Assembly: GCA_003569705.1 (NCBI GenBank)
Contig: BGOU01000010.1
Coordinates: 62,001 to 126,000 of the forward strand
Source: Nitrosarchaeum sp.
Lineage (GTDB): Archaea; Thermoproteota; Nitrososphaeria; Nitrososphaerales; Nitrosopumilaceae
Length of the DNA stretch: 64,000 nt
Direction of reading: 5' to 3'
This document shows positions 45,601-53,245 of the stretch, piece after piece (position 1 is the first letter of the stretch; the number at the start of each line of letters is the position of its first letter). Below the pieces are notes generated by a model. The model was not told where the DNA came from. It was given only the letters and a program-made list of their open reading frames with translations, and made no database searches. Both the position numbers and the translations under genes were made by a program.

Positions 45601-45984
45601 TGTCTTCCAGTTATCCTGAATTCCTTTAAAGTAATTTACAACAGATTCGGATTTTTCATTTCCCTGAGGGTGTAGTGAATTGCCAAGAAATTTTTCTTTT
45701 ATGACCAGTGTCCGAGAAGAGTTGTTTTCATTTTTAATACTTTGATATGTAAGATCAGAATTAGTAACATAGACAGTACCTGCAAATGTTTTTGCGTAAT
45801 ACTTGTACTCTGATGGTATCTGTCCCTGATTTTCAATAAATGGTAGTCTTAGATGTGTAGTATCTAGATGATTTTGGTTTTGCACATTTTTATCATTCTC
45901 ATTAAATTCTGAAATTTCATTAACTAATGGTATTATGGCCATAATTACTGCTAAAATTAAAAAATATTTTATCAGAATAATCAA
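42616..45984 (-). CDS. Secreted SBBP-repeat beta-propeller protein with WIKNNAKWW motifs
   Basis: The 1122-residue protein has an N-terminal signal-like helix (TTG start), a region LPFIENQGQIPSEYKYYAKT typical of the domain that precedes SBBP propellers, then seven SBBP-type repeats (about residues 248-715, 65-70 residues each, core DSSGNVYITGYT). Next come a threonine/serine-rich region with PSGISGNVTV, and two C-terminal 30-residue copies of PKWIKNNAKWWSSGEIDDQ, a motif frequent in thaumarchaeal exported proteins. Seven repeats suit a seven-bladed propeller, likely a surface binding or adhesion protein. Confidence 0.85.
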   Translation of the reverse strand: MIILIKYFLILAVIMAIIPLVNEISEFNENDKNVQNQNHLDTTHLRLPFIENQGQIPSEYKYYAKTFAGTVYVTNSDLTYQSIKNENNSSRTLVIKEKFLGNSLHPQGNEKSESVVNYFKGIQDNWKTNIPTYNYVSLGQIWDNVDVDLKAHGNNMEKIFTIHPGGNPSNIQMSFDGISSIGISEHELKIDTDLGDVFLSNPIAYQVIDGEKHDIPVSYDVLDSTTYGFSVLSYDPRFDLVIDPLIASTFIGGSDVDQGNSIVRDSSGNVYITGYTTDSTTDYPFTAGAYDTTHNGGDGDYDVFVSKFNSALTSLSASTFVGGSSDDRGTSIALDSSGNVYITGYTTDSTTDYPFTAGAYDTTHNGGDGDYDVFVSKFNSALTSLSASTFVGGSSDDRGTSIALDSSGNVYITGYTTDSTTDYPFTAGAYDTTHNGGSEDVFVSKLNSALTSLSASTFVGGSGSDTGNSIALDSSGNVYITGYTTDSTTDYPFTAGAYDTTHNGGDDVFVSKLNSALTSLSASTFVGGSAVDVGNSIALDSSGNVYITGYTFDSTTDYPFTAGAYNTTHNGNYDVFVSKFNSALTSLSASTFVGGSSDDTGNSIALDSSGNVYITGYTFDSTTDYPFTAGAYNTTHNGNYDVFVSKFNSALTSLSASTFVGGSSDDRGNGIALDSSGNVYITGYTNAHTTNYPSTVGAYDTTPDSQDVFISNFDCNVSSSPTGASRSLSDSLGISDSVSALLSVTKTTVTAGVSVIKTLPAAGTLEVTLPSTNKVSFTLPSGISGNVTVVTTDSGSSAASITFLGTVVDFSTTASCTAGCPVAFNFTQAELTASGFTSSEIKVFHDSSGDKSFQTSESLTTTISTFSGGFTATASTPSTSKFAIGGVAGSVTANAAAGIGAAGSFLGLLKDNCDESGFGNGKSLRIYEISYDKCDANQITILADTTCGPMNVRVEKESSMNLAGMPADQPYLHDEKRMVVLSSPITSDVMDFSIIAKDKRDEFYEKIYADQCTGTKQYTFATGYTSEQNNAASLLLPDWIKNNAKWWSSGEIDDQTFVNGIQYLVKHNVITVEKNTPTENTDDSIPKWIKNNAKWWSSGEIDDQTFVNGIQYLVKVGSIKVN
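43845..45243 (-). repeat. Seven tandem propeller-encoding repeats, near-identical DNA
   Basis: Units of about 195-210 nt repeat across the SBBP gene, with most bases identical between units 1 to 6 and greater divergence in unit 7. Between-unit differences cluster in the short loops (GGDGDY, GGSE, GGD, GNY). Such DNA identity favours recombination and copy-number change. A second, shorter duplication (about 70 nt) encodes the two C-terminal WIKNNAKWW motifs. Confidence 0.9.
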
Positions 45985-46032
45985 TCCATCTTATTTTATG
46001 AAACTAATACAGTTAAAATTATATCATTTTAT

Positions 46033-46617
46033 TTATACTTGAGGATCGTCTATCCACATCTCTTTGTGCACGAAAGTTTGGTTGTTTTTGTTATATTCAC
46101 TAATCATTCCATACCCATTAGAACCAACCATTGATGGGTATTCAAAATAAATTGCGACAAACATAGAAGCATCACCCTTTGAAACATTATCCAATACTGA
46201 ATTATCTACAAAAAACCAATAGCTTTTTTCCATGTGGGGCAAAAGTGGTCCAAGATTAAACTCTGATATTGATTCTTTGAGTGAATCTTTGCTTAATGGT
46301 TTTGTAGAAACAACAGACTTTGCTTTGACTCCTGATGCGGGCAAGTCGCCAAAATTTTTAATTGTAATGGAAAATTGTATATCTCCATTAATTGAATTCT
46401 CTATTCTTTGAATTCCAGAAGTAGGACCAACCCATGGTCTTAGGCGATATTCAGTTTCAATTTTACTCATCTTTGTCACTACTTCCAAATGTTTGAATGT
46501 CTTAAAGAGTGCAATAGCCAAAATTATAGTTCCAATTCCAGTTAACCAGTGAGCAATAGCGACCCAGAACTCTAAAGACCACAAGTCCACCATGATTTTT
46601 CTAAATGTTCTATTCAC
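46033..46617 (-). CDS. Membrane-anchored hypothetical protein
   Basis: The 194-residue protein has an N-terminal hydrophobic helix (about 17-42, IAHWLTGIGTIILAIALF) and a beta-rich C-terminal part with strands such as IQFSITIKNFGDLPASGVKAK, of a type seen in extracytoplasmic CARDB-like domains. It is anchored at the membrane. The family is not recognised. It lies 49 nt upstream of the SBBP gene in the same direction. Confidence 0.7.
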   Translation of the reverse strand: MNRTFRKIMVDLWSLEFWVAIAHWLTGIGTIILAIALFKTFKHLEVVTKMSKIETEYRLRPWVGPTSGIQRIENSINGDIQFSITIKNFGDLPASGVKAKSVVSTKPLSKDSLKESISEFNLGPLLPHMEKSYWFFVDNSVLDNVSKGDASMFVAIYFEYPSMVGSNGYGMISEYNKNNQTFVHKEMWIDDPQV

Positions 46618-46740
46618 TTAAGGATTTAAAAACAAAAAAAATAGAATTTAATTTATTTAATGAGTTCTATTGCCAAAACGGATAAGAAAAACAATGGATT
46701 ATTCCAGACTACCTATATCTTTTTGATGTGTAATTATATC

Positions 46741-46791
46741 ATGAGCAAAGCAAAGATCCCATATCTTCCAGAAGATGTGCTTAGAAAGTAA
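46741..46791 (+). CDS. 16-residue micro-ORF, SK-x-IPE-type
   Basis: The frame MSKAKIPYLPEDVLRK has a CTATATCT box about 25 nt upstream and resembles the peptide at 42554-42619. No other gene occupies the spot. A peptide this short needs independent support. Confidence 0.35.
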   Translation: MSKAKIPYLPEDVLRK

Positions 46792-46905
46792 ATGATTTAG
46801 GAAAATATTCTAAATCTGTTTACTTGTAATCCCATGCTCAAGTCATATTCGAAATTATAGATTACTTTACATAAAATGTATGATTTAAAATTTCTATACT
46901 GTTGA

Positions 46906-47574
46906 TCATTTCATCTTTGATTCACGGAATCGTTCTATCTTTTCAATTAATGCCTCTTTGAAATCATATGGTATTTTGATAAACTCTGCAATATTTCCAG
47001 TCTCCTCAGAGCCGATAATTACAATTTGATCTATCTCTATTCCTGTTCTTTCTTTCCACATGAGAGAATATGCAGTTGCCTGCATGAAATATTTCTGAAC
47101 TTTATCATAATGCTCCACTAGTCTACTTCTGCTTGTCTTAAAGTCAATAATTGACAAATCCCCATTATACTCTGCAATACAATCACATGTCCCTGCAATT
47201 TCAAACTCGTCGCTATACAGTGGAATCTCAATTCCTCTAATCTTGTTCATTTTATGCAAGTATGGCTTTAGTTTTTCAAAATGACTTTTTGGGATATCTA
47301 AAAAGTCTCCTTCTGATTCTCTGTTGTTTAGATAATCTTCGCATAATTTATGCGTCATTGTTCCATGAATTTGTGCTTCTTTCATTATTTGCTCTGCCAC
47401 GTCACTTCCCACTCTTTCTCGCCATTCATCAAGGCCTGACATGTCTGATGTTTTAGATAATACTGTGGTAATTGACGGGTATAGTTTTCCTTGTGGTGTT
47501 TGATAGTATCTTACTCCATCTATTTCTGTTTGAAACGCTCGTGGAATTATTATAGTATTGTGAGTAAACTGCAA
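46906..47574 (-). CDS. PD-(D/E)XK exonuclease, MGME1/RecB-like
   Basis: The 222-residue protein shows AQIHGTMTHKLCEDYL (residues about 77-92), then GTCDCIAEYNGDLSIIDFKTS (about 140-160) with the D...D-x-K catalytic core, and YFMQATAYSLMW with the conserved Gln. This is the order found in single-strand exonucleases such as MGME1 and phage nucleases. It may trim ssDNA in repair. Start: TTG/ATG at 47574. It is a single gene with no nuclease partner nearby. Confidence 0.8.
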   Translation of the reverse strand: MQFTHNTIIIPRAFQTEIDGVRYYQTPQGKLYPSITTVLSKTSDMSGLDEWRERVGSDVAEQIMKEAQIHGTMTHKLCEDYLNNRESEGDFLDIPKSHFEKLKPYLHKMNKIRGIEIPLYSDEFEIAGTCDCIAEYNGDLSIIDFKTSRSRLVEHYDKVQKYFMQATAYSLMWKERTGIEIDQIVIIGSEETGNIAEFIKIPYDFKEALIEKIERFRESKMK

Positions 47575-47647
47575 TTATCTATATTGTATTATAGCGATAA
47601 AAAAATCAAGTGTTTTTAAGAAAATAATAATATTTTCTCATGATTAA

Positions 47648-48328
47648 TTAATTTTCAAAGCTTTTTTCAATTTCCTGCGCCAGTGATTCTAACTTGCTTG
47701 TATCTCCAATATTTCTATAAGTTAACTTTTCCAGTGTTTTGATTATGCTAATTGCTGCTCTATACTGTGGAATTTCAGGCTGATTCAACTCTCCATACAT
47801 CCCCATTCCCTGGATGCCATTTTGCTTTGCAAAACCTAAGATCAGTCCATTAAATCCTGTAATTATTGATCTTTGCGGCGTTGTTGAAATTCCAAACCCT
47901 TGCATTTGTTTTGTTAACTCCATTGACGTAGTGGTGACAAAAGTTTTGGGATTTTTATCCAATACCCTGTTTGTGTGAAATCCACCAAGCGTGTAGATAA
48001 ATTTTGCAGAATATTTTTTAGAAACATCAATGACATCTTGGCAAAGTGAATATAGTTCTTGACTGTCTTGTGGTTGACCTGTTCCTCCTCCAAAAACAAT
48101 CAATCCATCAGCGTATTTGTACTCCCAACTTTCATTTGGCAAGTCAATGTACCCTCCCATATCCATAACAAATGTGGGGTATGGTGTCTTTGCAATTCTG
48201 AATTTTTTTGTTTTCAAACTATTGTTGATAAAATTCACTACGATGCTACCAACATTTCCCATATCCTGCATCGCTGCAATTACTATTGGTTTTTCAATAT
48301 TTGGCTCTTCTGTTTGAAAAAATTCCAT
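47648..48328 (-). CDS. PAC2-family protein (proteasome-assembly-chaperone-like)
   Basis: The 226-residue protein has VIAAMQDMGNVGSIVVNF, YPTFVMDMGG, DGLIVFGGGTGQPQDSQE and ITGFNGLILGFA, typical of the archaeal PAC2 family. Family members are linked to assembly or regulation of the proteasome, or to other chaperone tasks, though archaeal roles remain unproven. The start is ATG, soluble, no signal peptide. Confidence 0.85.
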   Translation of the reverse strand: MEFFQTEEPNIEKPIVIAAMQDMGNVGSIVVNFINNSLKTKKFRIAKTPYPTFVMDMGGYIDLPNESWEYKYADGLIVFGGGTGQPQDSQELYSLCQDVIDVSKKYSAKFIYTLGGFHTNRVLDKNPKTFVTTTSMELTKQMQGFGISTTPQRSIITGFNGLILGFAKQNGIQGMGMYGELNQPEIPQYRAAISIIKTLEKLTYRNIGDTSKLESLAQEIEKSFEN

Positions 48329-48406
48329 TATTTTTCATATATTTTACTTGCTTAAAACTTAAGATTTGTATAGGCTATAAAAAATTCAAACATCTAGATA
48401 TCATAC

Positions 48407-48616
48407 ATGATCATTGGCAAGATAGATAAAAATGAGAAAAAAATCAAATTTCATCTGGACATAAAGTGCACAAAGTGTGGGAAAACAGTACCGGGTGGAA
48501 TGCAGGCATCTGAAAACTATTTTGGCTCTGACTCATTTAAGATAGAAATTGATAATTTTAAGAAAAATTATCTTTGTGGTATATGCAGAGATAAAAAAAG
48601 ACTTGATAAACAATAA
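48407..48616 (+). CDS. 69-residue zinc-binding protein
   Basis: The sequence has KCTKCGKTVPGGMQASENYF and YLCGICRDKKR, two CxxC pairs about 35 residues apart. A GGCTATAAAAAA box lies 27 nt before the ATG, which supports a leaderless start. It is divergent from the PAC2 gene. The function is unknown. Confidence 0.7.
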   Translation: MIIGKIDKNEKKIKFHLDIKCTKCGKTVPGGMQASENYFGSDSFKIEIDNFKKNYLCGICRDKKRLDKQ

Positions 48617-48684
48617 TTCATTTAATTAATAATTACAATATTTTTCCATAACTCACTTCTACAAGTTATTGAGTGATTTTTTTA

Positions 48685-49323
48685 CTAAACCGCATGTACT
48701 ATTTCTTTGAGGTTTCTTCTTGGCTTTGGGAATTTATCCTGCTTGGGATATCCTATGCATAATACTGATGATGGGATCAAATCTGTATTTATTACATTCA
48801 TTACTTTTTGCTCATCAAACATTCCAATCCATATGGAACTTAATCCCAAAGCCTGAGCTGCAAGCTGCGAATATGCTGCAGCTAGCGTGGCATCTTGTAT
48901 GGCAAATTTTTTGAGTATTTCTTCTGGAAAATCTAATTTGACTCTGGATGGATTTTTACAAAAAACCAGTACCACTGGCGCATTTACGTATGGTTGATTA
49001 TTGCACGCTTCCACTAACTGCTGCTTTTTTTCAAGACTCCTCACATAAAATATCTCAAAACCCTGAAAATTTCCTGCAGTAGGTGCAGTGTCTGCTGCTG
49101 CTATGATTTTGTCTATTTTTACTGTCTCTACTATTTTGTCTGTGAATTTTCTAGTTGAACGTCGTTTTGACATTACTGTGAATAAATCCGTATTGATAAA
49201 TTCAGTTGGAGATGTTTTTAGTATCTCACTGAGTAGTTGATTTCTAACATTCACATCTACATTGTTGGTCTCTTTTGGTTCATACCCTGATGGATAGATT
49301 TTTTCAGGTTCTTTTGAATCCAT
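48685..49323 (-). CDS. Nitroreductase-family flavoprotein
   Basis: The 212-residue protein shows MSKRRSTRKFTD (FMN-binding arginines), TAPTAGNFQGFEIFYV, the AAYSQLAAQALGLSSIWIG helix and a C-terminal VLCIGYPKQ. These are the typical nitroreductase segments. It reduces nitro compounds, quinones or flavins with NAD(P)H; the physiological substrate is unknown. Confidence 0.9.
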   Translation of the reverse strand: MDSKEPEKIYPSGYEPKETNNVDVNVRNQLLSEILKTSPTEFINTDLFTVMSKRRSTRKFTDKIVETVKIDKIIAAADTAPTAGNFQGFEIFYVRSLEKKQQLVEACNNQPYVNAPVVLVFCKNPSRVKLDFPEEILKKFAIQDATLAAAYSQLAAQALGLSSIWIGMFDEQKVMNVINTDLIPSSVLCIGYPKQDKFPKPRRNLKEIVHAV

Positions 49324-49406
49324 GATATGTGTAGAAAAAATATCTTATTAAGTAATTCTTGATGTATGTTCTGATCTTAGTTTTTTATTCTGATTGAAAT
49401 GTTTAA

Positions 49407-49583
49407 CTATTTTTTATTGTTTAGAATGTAAGTTGATTCTAATAATATGCATCTAGGATGAAATTGTTTTTCAGTAATATTTCCACATGCATGACAATGA
49501 AAATTAGTTGGCAAATTACATACTTTGCATCTTTGATCAACTTCTAATTCTTTTCCGCATCTTCTGCATGAATCTAATCTCAT
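49407..49583 (-). CDS. 58-residue zinc-ribbon protein
   Basis: Cysteine pairs CRRCGKEL, RCKVCNLP, CHACGN and a final HPRC make up at least two zinc sites, arranged like a small double ribbon. ATG 49583 (MRLDSC) is preferred; an earlier ATG at 49598 adds five residues. The function is unknown. Confidence 0.7.
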   Translation of the reverse strand: MRLDSCRRCGKELEVDQRCKVCNLPTNFHCHACGNITEKQFHPRCILLESTYILNNKK

Positions 49584-49666
49584 GATGTATTGTAACATTA
49601 AATTTTATTTAAAGTATGTGAAAATTAGGCTACGTTAATTAGCTTACTCTAATTTTTTATCTAATT

Positions 49667-49810
49667 TTATTTGGATAATTGGTGTAATGGCGCACCACAA
49701 CTATTGCATTTTTTACTCTCTATGTAATTTTGAATAGTTTGACCATCCCAGATCAATGCATTTGCTTTGTGACCCTTGTCACATTTTATCTTAAATAACG
49801 CACTTGTCAT
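49667..49810 (-). CDS. 47-residue zinc-binding protein
   Basis: The frame encodes KCDKGHKANALIWD and later KKCNSCGAPLHQL, giving C-x4-H and CxxC ligands. It is flanked by other small zinc-ribbon genes on the same strand (49407-49583 and 49872-50222). Confidence 0.6.
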   Translation of the reverse strand: MTSALFKIKCDKGHKANALIWDGQTIQNYIESKKCNSCGAPLHQLSK

Positions 49811-49871
49811 AGTTGTACTTGCTGATTTTTTTCTAAACTTAAAGATATTGTTTTAGAATACATTATGTGAT

Positions 49872-50222
49872 TTATTGACTTGGTCTTGCATTGCCAATAT
49901 CACTTGATTCATCTTGTTTTTTGAATACCCTGTATTCTCCAATGATGGCACTGCACTGTTGACATGTGTACTGACCTCTTTCTACGAGAATCAAATTATC
50001 TGCAACTTGCTCATTGGTGTTTTCTTCTAGGTGTATCTTTGGTGGATTGTTAAATTCAGCTTCACAGTTTTTACAGTAATGTTTTGACATTTTTTGTTCT
50101 TCAAGTTTGCCTACTGGTGCTAAAAATAATTTTCCCACTCCTAAATCTGCTTTTTTTGCTTGCTCCTCAGTTAGCTCAGCTATGATGTATCCTCCTGATC
50201 CTTGCAGTTTTAGTTCTACCAT
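49872..50222 (-). CDS. 116-residue zinc-ribbon protein
   Basis: An N-terminal strand-rich part (MVELKLQGSGGYIIAELTEEQ) is followed by YCKNCEAEFNNPPKIH and TCQQCSAIIGEY, two CxxC pairs. The tail is charged. This looks like a thaumarchaeal-specific protein; the function is unknown. It is transcribed with the neighbouring small zinc genes. Confidence 0.7.
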   Translation of the reverse strand: MVELKLQGSGGYIIAELTEEQAKKADLGVGKLFLAPVGKLEEQKMSKHYCKNCEAEFNNPPKIHLEENTNEQVADNLILVERGQYTCQQCSAIIGEYRVFKKQDESSDIGNARPSQ

Positions 50223-50273
50223 TTGTTTTGTTATTTCTTATGGTCTTAAAATACTATGTTTTTGAAAATTAAT

Positions 50274-50483
50274 TTATGATTTGGTTTTTATTTTTCTTAT
50301 CTGATAAAGTACTGAAAAACTCAATCCAGACATAAACAAACCAATGCCGAACATACTTAGAAAAATCATATTTGCAGTATCACCTTGAGGATTTAACAAC
50401 ATTGTAAATCCAATCAAAGTTGAGACAAGACCTAAAACAAGTAACACGATACTAGGACGTTTAAATTCAATGATTTTAGACAT
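50274..50483 (-). CDS. Two-helix membrane protein
   Basis: The 69-residue product has two hydrophobic helices (about 10-30 and 35-57) joined by the loop NPQGDTANM, and a basic C-terminal end. No known family was recognised. It is 51 nt upstream of the zinc-ribbon gene at 49872 in the same direction. Confidence 0.7.
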   Translation of the reverse strand: MSKIIEFKRPSIVLLVLGLVSTLIGFTMLLNPQGDTANMIFLSMFGIGLFMSGLSFSVLYQIRKIKTKS

Positions 50484-50610
50484 AATTACAAGATAATTTT
50501 GATTTTATTTAAGCATAGTTTTAAAATTGATATTAATTTCTACAACTCAAAAATTTAGAATCCGTCTCTTTGGATTTGATTTTTGATTAACTCTTAATTT
50601 TAAATTTGAG

Positions 50611-50672
50611 ACTTGGCTAGATAAACTCAAAGATAGATCGTCAGATTGATTTTTTGTTTAGTCTAGCCAAGT
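50611..50672. ncRNA. Candidate structured RNA: 16-bp hairpin
   Basis: ACTTGGCTAGATAAAC (50611-50626) pairs with GTTTAGTCTAGCCAAGT (50656-50672) with one bulged base, an imperfect 16-bp stem around a 29-nt loop. No gene crosses it. The stem is far longer than expected by chance and GC-rich relative to the flanks. It could be a structured RNA or a two-way terminator. The rest of the 50484-50848 spacer shows only a 23-codon frame at 50694 with no other support. Confidence 0.5.
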
Positions 50673-50848
50673 TATGCCCATGAATCATTTACAATGGCTA
50701 CAAAGTATTATCGTGAGAAACTAAAGTGGAACATTTCTGATTATAATGGATTGGTAATTCTATAGTCACCCTTGATGATTAGAATTATTTTATTGATATG
50801 AGATGGATTTGGACGTTGACAATTTTTAAAAATATAACTAAAACTAGT

Positions 50849-51319
50849 TTAATTTTGTTGTTTTTCTGCAGCCTTTTCATAGAAGAATTCTTGCTTTTTC
50901 AAATCCTTCTCTGAAATTATTCTGCATTTTCTCATAGGTACCAGTCGTGATATTTGTTCGTAGGTATTCATATCTCTTGCATCTGCAGCATATGCTATTT
51001 GCAATAATGGTGATTTCTCTTCAATCATTGGTTTTACCTGCTCATATCCTCCACTTTGGCGCATGCCCGTACGATACAATCCTATGTTTTTTCCACTCTT
51101 TGAAATTTGTGGGTCCTGATAACAGCAAATGGAATACTCTCCATTTTCTTTTTCAATAATTGTCAATCTTGTAAATTTATCACTCCAATCTTTGATCTCT
51201 TTTGCAATTTCAATTGCCTCTTTTTTATCCTCAAATACTGTGGATACTACTAATCTGTCTTTTTCATATGCCCATGAAATACCGTAAAAATTTCTATGCC
51301 ACTCTATCTCAAAAGACAT
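50849..51319 (-). CDS. 156-residue hypothetical protein
   Basis: A soluble alpha/beta protein. The middle reads ICCYQDPQISKSGKNIGLYRTGMRQSGGYE and the end is a charged helix. No recognised motif. The ATG start and neighbour-like codon use support a real gene. Confidence 0.65.
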   Translation of the reverse strand: MSFEIEWHRNFYGISWAYEKDRLVVSTVFEDKKEAIEIAKEIKDWSDKFTRLTIIEKENGEYSICCYQDPQISKSGKNIGLYRTGMRQSGGYEQVKPMIEEKSPLLQIAYAADARDMNTYEQISRLVPMRKCRIISEKDLKKQEFFYEKAAEKQQN

Positions 51320-51386
51320 GATGTGTTTCTATTAATTTATCAAATTAACACTTTCTAATTATGCTGTATTATGACTCTTGATTTTT

Positions 51387-51656
51387 CTATGTATGTTTCT
51401 CATACAATTCCCCAAGCATGGAATTGATTTTTTCAATCTCATGGTCTCCCCAGGAATCTGACTTTATGCGAATATGTATATTATTTTCTTCAAGATTGCT
51501 GATGATTTTTGGATACATCATACCGATAAAGAATGACTTTTGATCTAAATTCATCTGTTTTGCTTTGTGTTGAAAATAGCTTAACCATTCTCGTTTTTCA
51601 TCTTGAAAAGTTTCTAAAATTATAGTTTGAATTTGCGATTCAAGTTGTTTGTCCAT
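51387..51656 (-). CDS. 89-residue helical hypothetical protein
   Basis: The start MDKQLESQIQTI was chosen over an upstream ATG (51695) because the intervening residues look like non-coding sequence. The peptide is largely helical with an aromatic centre (EWLSYFQHKAKQ). No family is recognised. Confidence 0.6.
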   Translation of the reverse strand: MDKQLESQIQTIILETFQDEKREWLSYFQHKAKQMNLDQKSFFIGMMYPKIISNLEENNIHIRIKSDSWGDHEIEKINSMLGELYEKHT

Positions 51657-51708
51657 TATGAGTGTGATATTGTGACTAAAATTAAGGATTTTCATCTACA
51701 AAAAAAAG

Positions 51709-51939
51709 CTAGCAGAATTTGTCACATTCACATTTTCTGCTGGTAAATACACTTCTCAAAAAGTCTAGCTTTGAATGGGAGATTGAAGGTTTTTTGCCAA
51801 CAATTTTGAATAAAGTGATCCCTGTTAGAGAACTAGTTCCTTTGAGTGCCCATGACCCATTCTTCATTAAATATGGCTTTGGGTTTTTCATAGTCACTTT
51901 TTTGTGTGCCTTGATATCATATGCCTCAATTTCTGACAT
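51709..51939 (-). CDS. 76-residue hypothetical protein
   Basis: The core MSEIEAYDIKAHKKVTMKNP and LMKNGSWALKGTSSLTGITLF resembles short thaumarchaeal proteins that I recall only generically. The C-terminus ends with KCECDKFC, a possible metal-binding tail. ATG 51939 was preferred to the ATG at 51969. Confidence 0.65.
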   Translation of the reverse strand: MSEIEAYDIKAHKKVTMKNPKPYLMKNGSWALKGTSSLTGITLFKIVGKKPSISHSKLDFLRSVFTSRKCECDKFC

Positions 51940-52166
51940 GAATTCACATCTCAAAATTTGTATTACCATCCAGAGTAAATTTTTTCATACCAACAAGCTC
52001 AAAAATAGTTTTTCTCTAAAAAATTAGAGCCTGGATCGATGTTACTTGTTCAAATTTTATAATTACATCCATAATTATTGAAAATTAGTTTTATTTTTTA
52101 ATTTAAATCAAACAAATGTTTGAAATTTCATAATACTCTGTTTTATATCACCAAGAATAATTAATT

Positions 52167-52222
52167 GACGCTTTCGATTAGTGGTCTAGGCATGCTATAA
52201 ACGACCACTATTCCAAGCCGTC
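52167..52222. repeat. Two-tier hairpin with TAGTGGTC arms, copy B
   Basis: The inner stem is TAGTGGTC (52179-52186) with GACCACTA (52203-52210); an outer stem pairs GACGCTT (52167-52173) with AAGCCGTC (52215-52222), one C bulged. The inner arm lies 16 nt past the stop of the minus-strand gene at 52227. TTTATATC at 52142-52149 could alternatively drive a plus-strand RNA through it. Confidence 0.7.
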
Positions 52223-52226
52223 GATT

Positions 52227-52559
52227 CTAAATCTCACTCATGTGAATTTGTAATGCTTTTTTTATCTCATCTTTTTTTAATGCAACTTTGTTGTTTCCAA
52301 TCTTTAGACTATCTGCATCATCAATTGGTGATAGTCTGTTAGCTAAAAAATCCGATAATAATTCTAAATTAAAATCATTGTTGTTTTTTAGATTTACTTT
52401 CAAATATTTTTCTTGTATGCCGCCATTTTTTGTTAATCCACCTGATGGAAAAACTCGTATATCTTCATTGATCTTATTTTCTTTTAGTTTTTTTCCAAAA
52501 ATTACCTTGTCTATATCATTACCCTTATGAAAATGAAATATGGTAATCATAAATTCCAT
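52227..52559 (-). CDS. 110-residue hypothetical protein
   Basis: The protein has a glycine/charge pattern near FPSGGLTKNGGIQEKYLKVN and a C-terminal helix. It may be an alpha/beta protein with a small-ligand pocket, but no motif is recognised. It ends next to the inverted repeat at 52167-52222. Confidence 0.6.
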   Translation of the reverse strand: MEFMITIFHFHKGNDIDKVIFGKKLKENKINEDIRVFPSGGLTKNGGIQEKYLKVNLKNNNDFNLELLSDFLANRLSPIDDADSLKIGNNKVALKKDEIKKALQIHMSEI

Positions 52560-52600
52560 AAAATTTTGGCGTTTATCTAAAATAAAGACGCTTCCTTATG

Positions 52601-52747
52601 CTATCTTTTCTTTAGCAGTGCATCTTCAGGTGTTTTATCTTGGTTGATTTGCCAATGCCAACCGTGATGTTTCTTCCAATGCTCTTCTAGCTGTAGAGTC
52701 GTAGGTTCCTTTCCTAAAGGCGTTCCACAGATTTTACACTGTATCAC
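52601..52747 (-). CDS. 48-residue zinc-binding peptide
   Basis: The frame begins GTG and gives VIQCKICGTPLGKEP, then LEEHWKKHHGWHW, a CxxC plus histidine cluster that could bind zinc in C2H2 fashion. No competing gene. The GTG start is the only in-frame candidate before the CxxC. Confidence 0.55.
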   Translation of the reverse strand: MIQCKICGTPLGKEPTTLQLEEHWKKHHGWHWQINQDKTPEDALLKKR

Positions 52748-52795
52748 AAATTTTTGTAAATTGCTGTAAAATTAAGGGTATTGATTGTAGCTTGT

Positions 52796-53128
52796 TTACT
52801 TTTCTGTACGGAGCAAAACTAGAAAGAATACAAATTCTCTTAGGATATTTTTTTGATTCGGTGATAGTGATAATTCTAGTTTTTTGGCAAAATCTAAAGA
52901 TATTTGGTATATTTGTCCAAAATGACTTCCTGATAGGAATGCGTTTAACGATTTATCTGGAATATTGTCGACGTTATTTTTATACAAATTAATTGCCACG
53001 TTCTTAGTCCAGCTTGTTTTTAAAATCAAATCCATGGTTAGTTTTACTAATCTTTTATCTAATCTTCCTTCAATTGATGCTAAGATTTTACTGATCTCAA
53101 TTTTGTCTTGTTGTGTAAATTCTGCCAT
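52796..53128 (-). CDS. 110-residue helical protein
   Basis: An all-helical protein with KIEISKILASIEGRLDKRLVK near the start and NQKNILREFVFFLVLLR at the end. The amphipathic pattern suggests a coiled or bundle fold. No known family. The ATG start at 53128 is unambiguous. Confidence 0.65.
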   Translation of the reverse strand: MAEFTQQDKIEISKILASIEGRLDKRLVKLTMDLILKTSWTKNVAINLYKNNVDNIPDKSLNAFLSGSHFGQIYQISLDFAKKLELSLSPNQKNILREFVFFLVLLRTEK

Positions 53129-53245
53129 GTCATTACCTGTCTAATTTTATTCTCTTTTTTGGTTTGATGATTGGATGACATTGTACTGGAAGATTATCTC
53201 CATTTTCCATAAGTGATTTTAATTTATATGAAATTAAGAGTTGTG

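Noticed and set aside
50694-50765. 23-codon plus-strand frame after the hairpin
   Set aside because: There is no TATA-like box at the right distance, no motif and no sign of conservation.
52160-52230. tRNA-like appearance of the hairpin region
   Set aside because: The stems do not form acceptor, D, anticodon and T arms and there is no proper T-loop.
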